Of a DNA stretch of 41,902 nucleotides, positions 40,503-41,902 are shown piece by piece; positions within the stretch are counted from its first letter, which is position 1; the number at the start of each line of letters is the position of its first letter. Under the pieces are notes generated by a model, which saw only the letters and a program-made list of their open reading frames with translations, ran no database searches and had not been told where the DNA came from. The stretch covers positions 1-41,902 of the IMG/VR virus record IMGVR_UViG_3300035698_001168. One strand, 5' to 3'. Position numbers and translations under genes: made by a program. The DNA is from a virus.

Positions 40503-41902
40503 ATGCGGCCAAAAAAATATCTAAATAATAAAGACTTATTAGCAGAAATCCACAAGTCTAAGAACACGTTTAGCAGCTTTGTTGAGGCTAGCAATGCCAA
40601 TTTTGACATTATATTGTTAGATGTAAATCTAATTAATATTCGTACTACTGCCGAAGCAAAACGTAACAAAGCAAAACGATTAGGTGATGCTGCCTACAAA
40701 GCAGCAAAGATCTTGGATACTAAAGTAAAGCAAGCGCAGTTTGAAATAGACTATCGTACTATAACTAAAGAGGAAATAATCTTTCGTGTAATGACGTTTG
40801 ACCATATTCCAGACGAACCGGGGCGCAAAAAGAATCCAAAAACAATAGCTGACACTAAAGTAAAGCTAAACTTTCCTCCGTTTCAACACTTTAAGTTTAA
40901 CGACAACGGCGAGCTTATATTAGTTGGAAAAAGTCATTGGGCTGGGGATGTTAAAAGCGGAAAGTTTGACAAGGACAAAGGGCAAGCAACCAACGAGCTT
41001 GCTAAGATGTGGATGAAACTGTGTGATCGATACGGCACACGCGGCAACGTTCGCGGTTATTGTGTTGATATAAACACCGAAGCACTAACCGATCGTGGTT
41101 GGATGAGTATAAACGAAATTAGCGAAAATGATCAAATTTTATCATATACTGACGGCAATTTGAAATGGTCAAAAATTAAATCAATATACCGAGGTGACTA
41201 TAACGGGTTAATGCACAAAATGACTCTTCGAGGGTTTGACTCACTAGTAACGCCGGAGCACAAGTTTGTTACAGAACGGGGACTAGTTAAGGCCGAGCAC
41301 CTTAAAGAAACTGACAAATTGGTATTACTAGGTAATGCAGTAGTTGACATTAACCCTGCTGTATATACAGATGAATTTGTTGAATTAATTGGATGGATTG
41401 TAACCGACGGATGTTATCAAAAAGGCAGAAACAACAAATTTGGATGCATTAGTGTCTATCAAAATAAAGGAATTTATGCTGATCGTATAAGAGACTGTTT
41501 AACAAAATTAAATTATAAATTTTCTGAAAATAAAGAAAAAAATTTATGCTTTAGAATTTCTGCAGAATCTAGTAGAAATGTTGAATCTATCTTTAAAGAA
41601 AAAAACCTTAATATGAAATTTATAATGTCATTGACATCAACTCAGCGGCAATTATTAATTGAGACAATGATCGACGGTGACGGATGGAGGACTAATGGGT
41701 ATAAAAGATATTGTCAAAAAGATCCCACTCACGTAAACCTATTCCAGGCAGTGTGTGCTATTTCTGGCATACGAAGTAATTCTCATCTAGTAAATGGTGT
41801 ATCATTTGGGAAGCCTGTTACCTACTATAACATAAACTTGTTTACCGAGAAGAAAAATACAACTAAAGTAGAATGTGTAAATTTTCACGGTGGGAAGAAT
41901 AA
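40503..41902 (+). CDS. 55: Late sigma factor gp55-like, interrupted by an intein (3' part missing)
   Basis: 466 codons without stop to the window edge. Residues 1-186 are the N-extein. LNNKDLLAEI near residue 7 aligns with NNKELLQAI of T4 gp55. FRVMTFDHIPDEPGRKKNPKT, LNFPPFQHFKF and TNELAKMWMKLCDRYGTRGNVRGY match, from memory, cyanophage gp55 proteins, in which RGY is followed by T, Y and further conserved residues. Here C187 follows instead, opening an intein. T4 gp55 is the sigma subunit that directs host RNA polymerase to TATAAATA late promoters with gp33 and the gp45 clamp. The C-extein, expected to begin with Thr and to hold most DNA-contacting residues, lies beyond the window. The N-extein is about 100 residues longer than in T4. 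Confidence 0.8.
   Translation, partial: MRPKKYLNNKDLLAEIHKSKNTFSSFVEASNANFDIILLDVNLINIRTTAEAKRNKAKRLGDAAYKAAKILDTKVKQAQFEIDYRTITKEEIIFRVMTFDHIPDEPGRKKNPKTIADTKVKLNFPPFQHFKFNDNGELILVGKSHWAGDVKSGKFDKDKGQATNELAKMWMKLCDRYGTRGNVRGYCVDINTEALTDRGWMSINEISENDQILSYTDGNLKWSKIKSIYRGDYNGLMHKMTLRGFDSLVTPEHKFVTERGLVKAEHLKETDKLVLLGNAVVDINPAVYTDEFVELIGWIVTDGCYQKGRNNKFGCISVYQNKGIYADRIRDCLTKLNYKFSENKEKNLCFRISAESSRNVESIFKEKNLNMKFIMSLTSTQRQLLIETMIDGDGWRTNGYKRYCQKDPTHVNLFQAVCAISGIRSNSHLVNGVSFGKPVTYYNINLFTEKKNTTKVECVNFHGGKN
41061..41902 (+). other. Intein with LAGLIDADG homing endonuclease (partial)
   Basis: Starts at C187 of the host protein. Splicing block A: CVDINTEALTDRGW. Block B: VTPEHKF with T250 and H253. 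First LAGLIDADG helix (block C): ELIGWIVTDG, D302. Second (block E): LIETMIDGDGW, about 385-395. The window stops in KVECVNFHGG, which looks like the start of block F, so only the final splicing residues (normally HN before the C-extein) are missing. By hand count G+C in 41461-41580 is 26 of 120, against 59 of 120 in 40981-41100 around the insertion point, so the endonuclease part has a different composition. Confidence 0.9.

Noticed and set aside
40427-40669. 80-aa minus-strand open frame running toward the 284-aa gene
   Set aside because: It is antisense to the gp55-like gene and covers the consensus promoter; no start signal. Treated as a shadow.
1-41902. tRNA, CRISPR array, insertion sequence or integrase
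   Set aside because: None was noticed while reading; the window is filled by coding frames, leaving little room. A tRNA scan was not possible.

Overview
This window looks like the late structural region of a T4-like contractile-tailed phage, most probably a marine one (cyanophage or pelagiphage type). It carries recognisable homologues of T4 baseplate proteins gp5, gp6, gp25 and gp53, a gp27-position hub protein, tail-fibre/collar proteins, and the start of a late sigma factor gene (gp55). DNA is AT-rich, genes are packed end to end with TAATG and ATGA overlaps, and nearly everything is on the minus strand. I saw no rRNA, tRNA, CRISPR array, insertion sequence or integrase. Assignment to a host is inference only.

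Layout, read in the direction of minus-strand transcription (right to left). 40427-33484: baseplate hub/wedge block (284-aa tail/baseplate protein, gp53-like, 759-aa hub protein, gp5-like spike with a C-terminal peptidoglycan hydrolase, a CHAP/NlpC-like protein, gp25). 33424-15195: a 1140-aa gp6-like wedge protein and a single 14.8-kb gene for a 4935-aa giant virion protein in the gp7 position. 15169-7250: an unrecognised 201-aa structural protein, three paralogous fibre-like proteins (699, 617, 495 aa; the first with a tail-collar domain) and two paralogous 295/305-aa fibre-like proteins. 7216-1: an accessory cassette with a small conserved phage protein, four glycosyltransferase-like proteins forming two paralogous pairs, a 173-aa unknown and three different radical SAM enzymes, the last one cut by the window edge.

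On the plus strand, starting at 40503 behind a perfect-consensus sigma70 promoter, is a gp55-like late sigma factor interrupted after residue 186 by an intein with a LAGLIDADG homing-endonuclease domain; the intein runs off the right edge. T4-type late promoter motifs (TATAAATA-like) lie in several of the minus-strand gene junctions, two of them at the same distance from their start codons. The window therefore contains both the sigma factor thought to read late promoters and the late operon carrying them. Because the sigma factor should need protein splicing to be made whole, splicing could act as a gate on late transcription. That is the most interesting hypothesis here; the radical SAM/glycosyltransferase cassette, the giant protein and the rearranged gp5 are the next.
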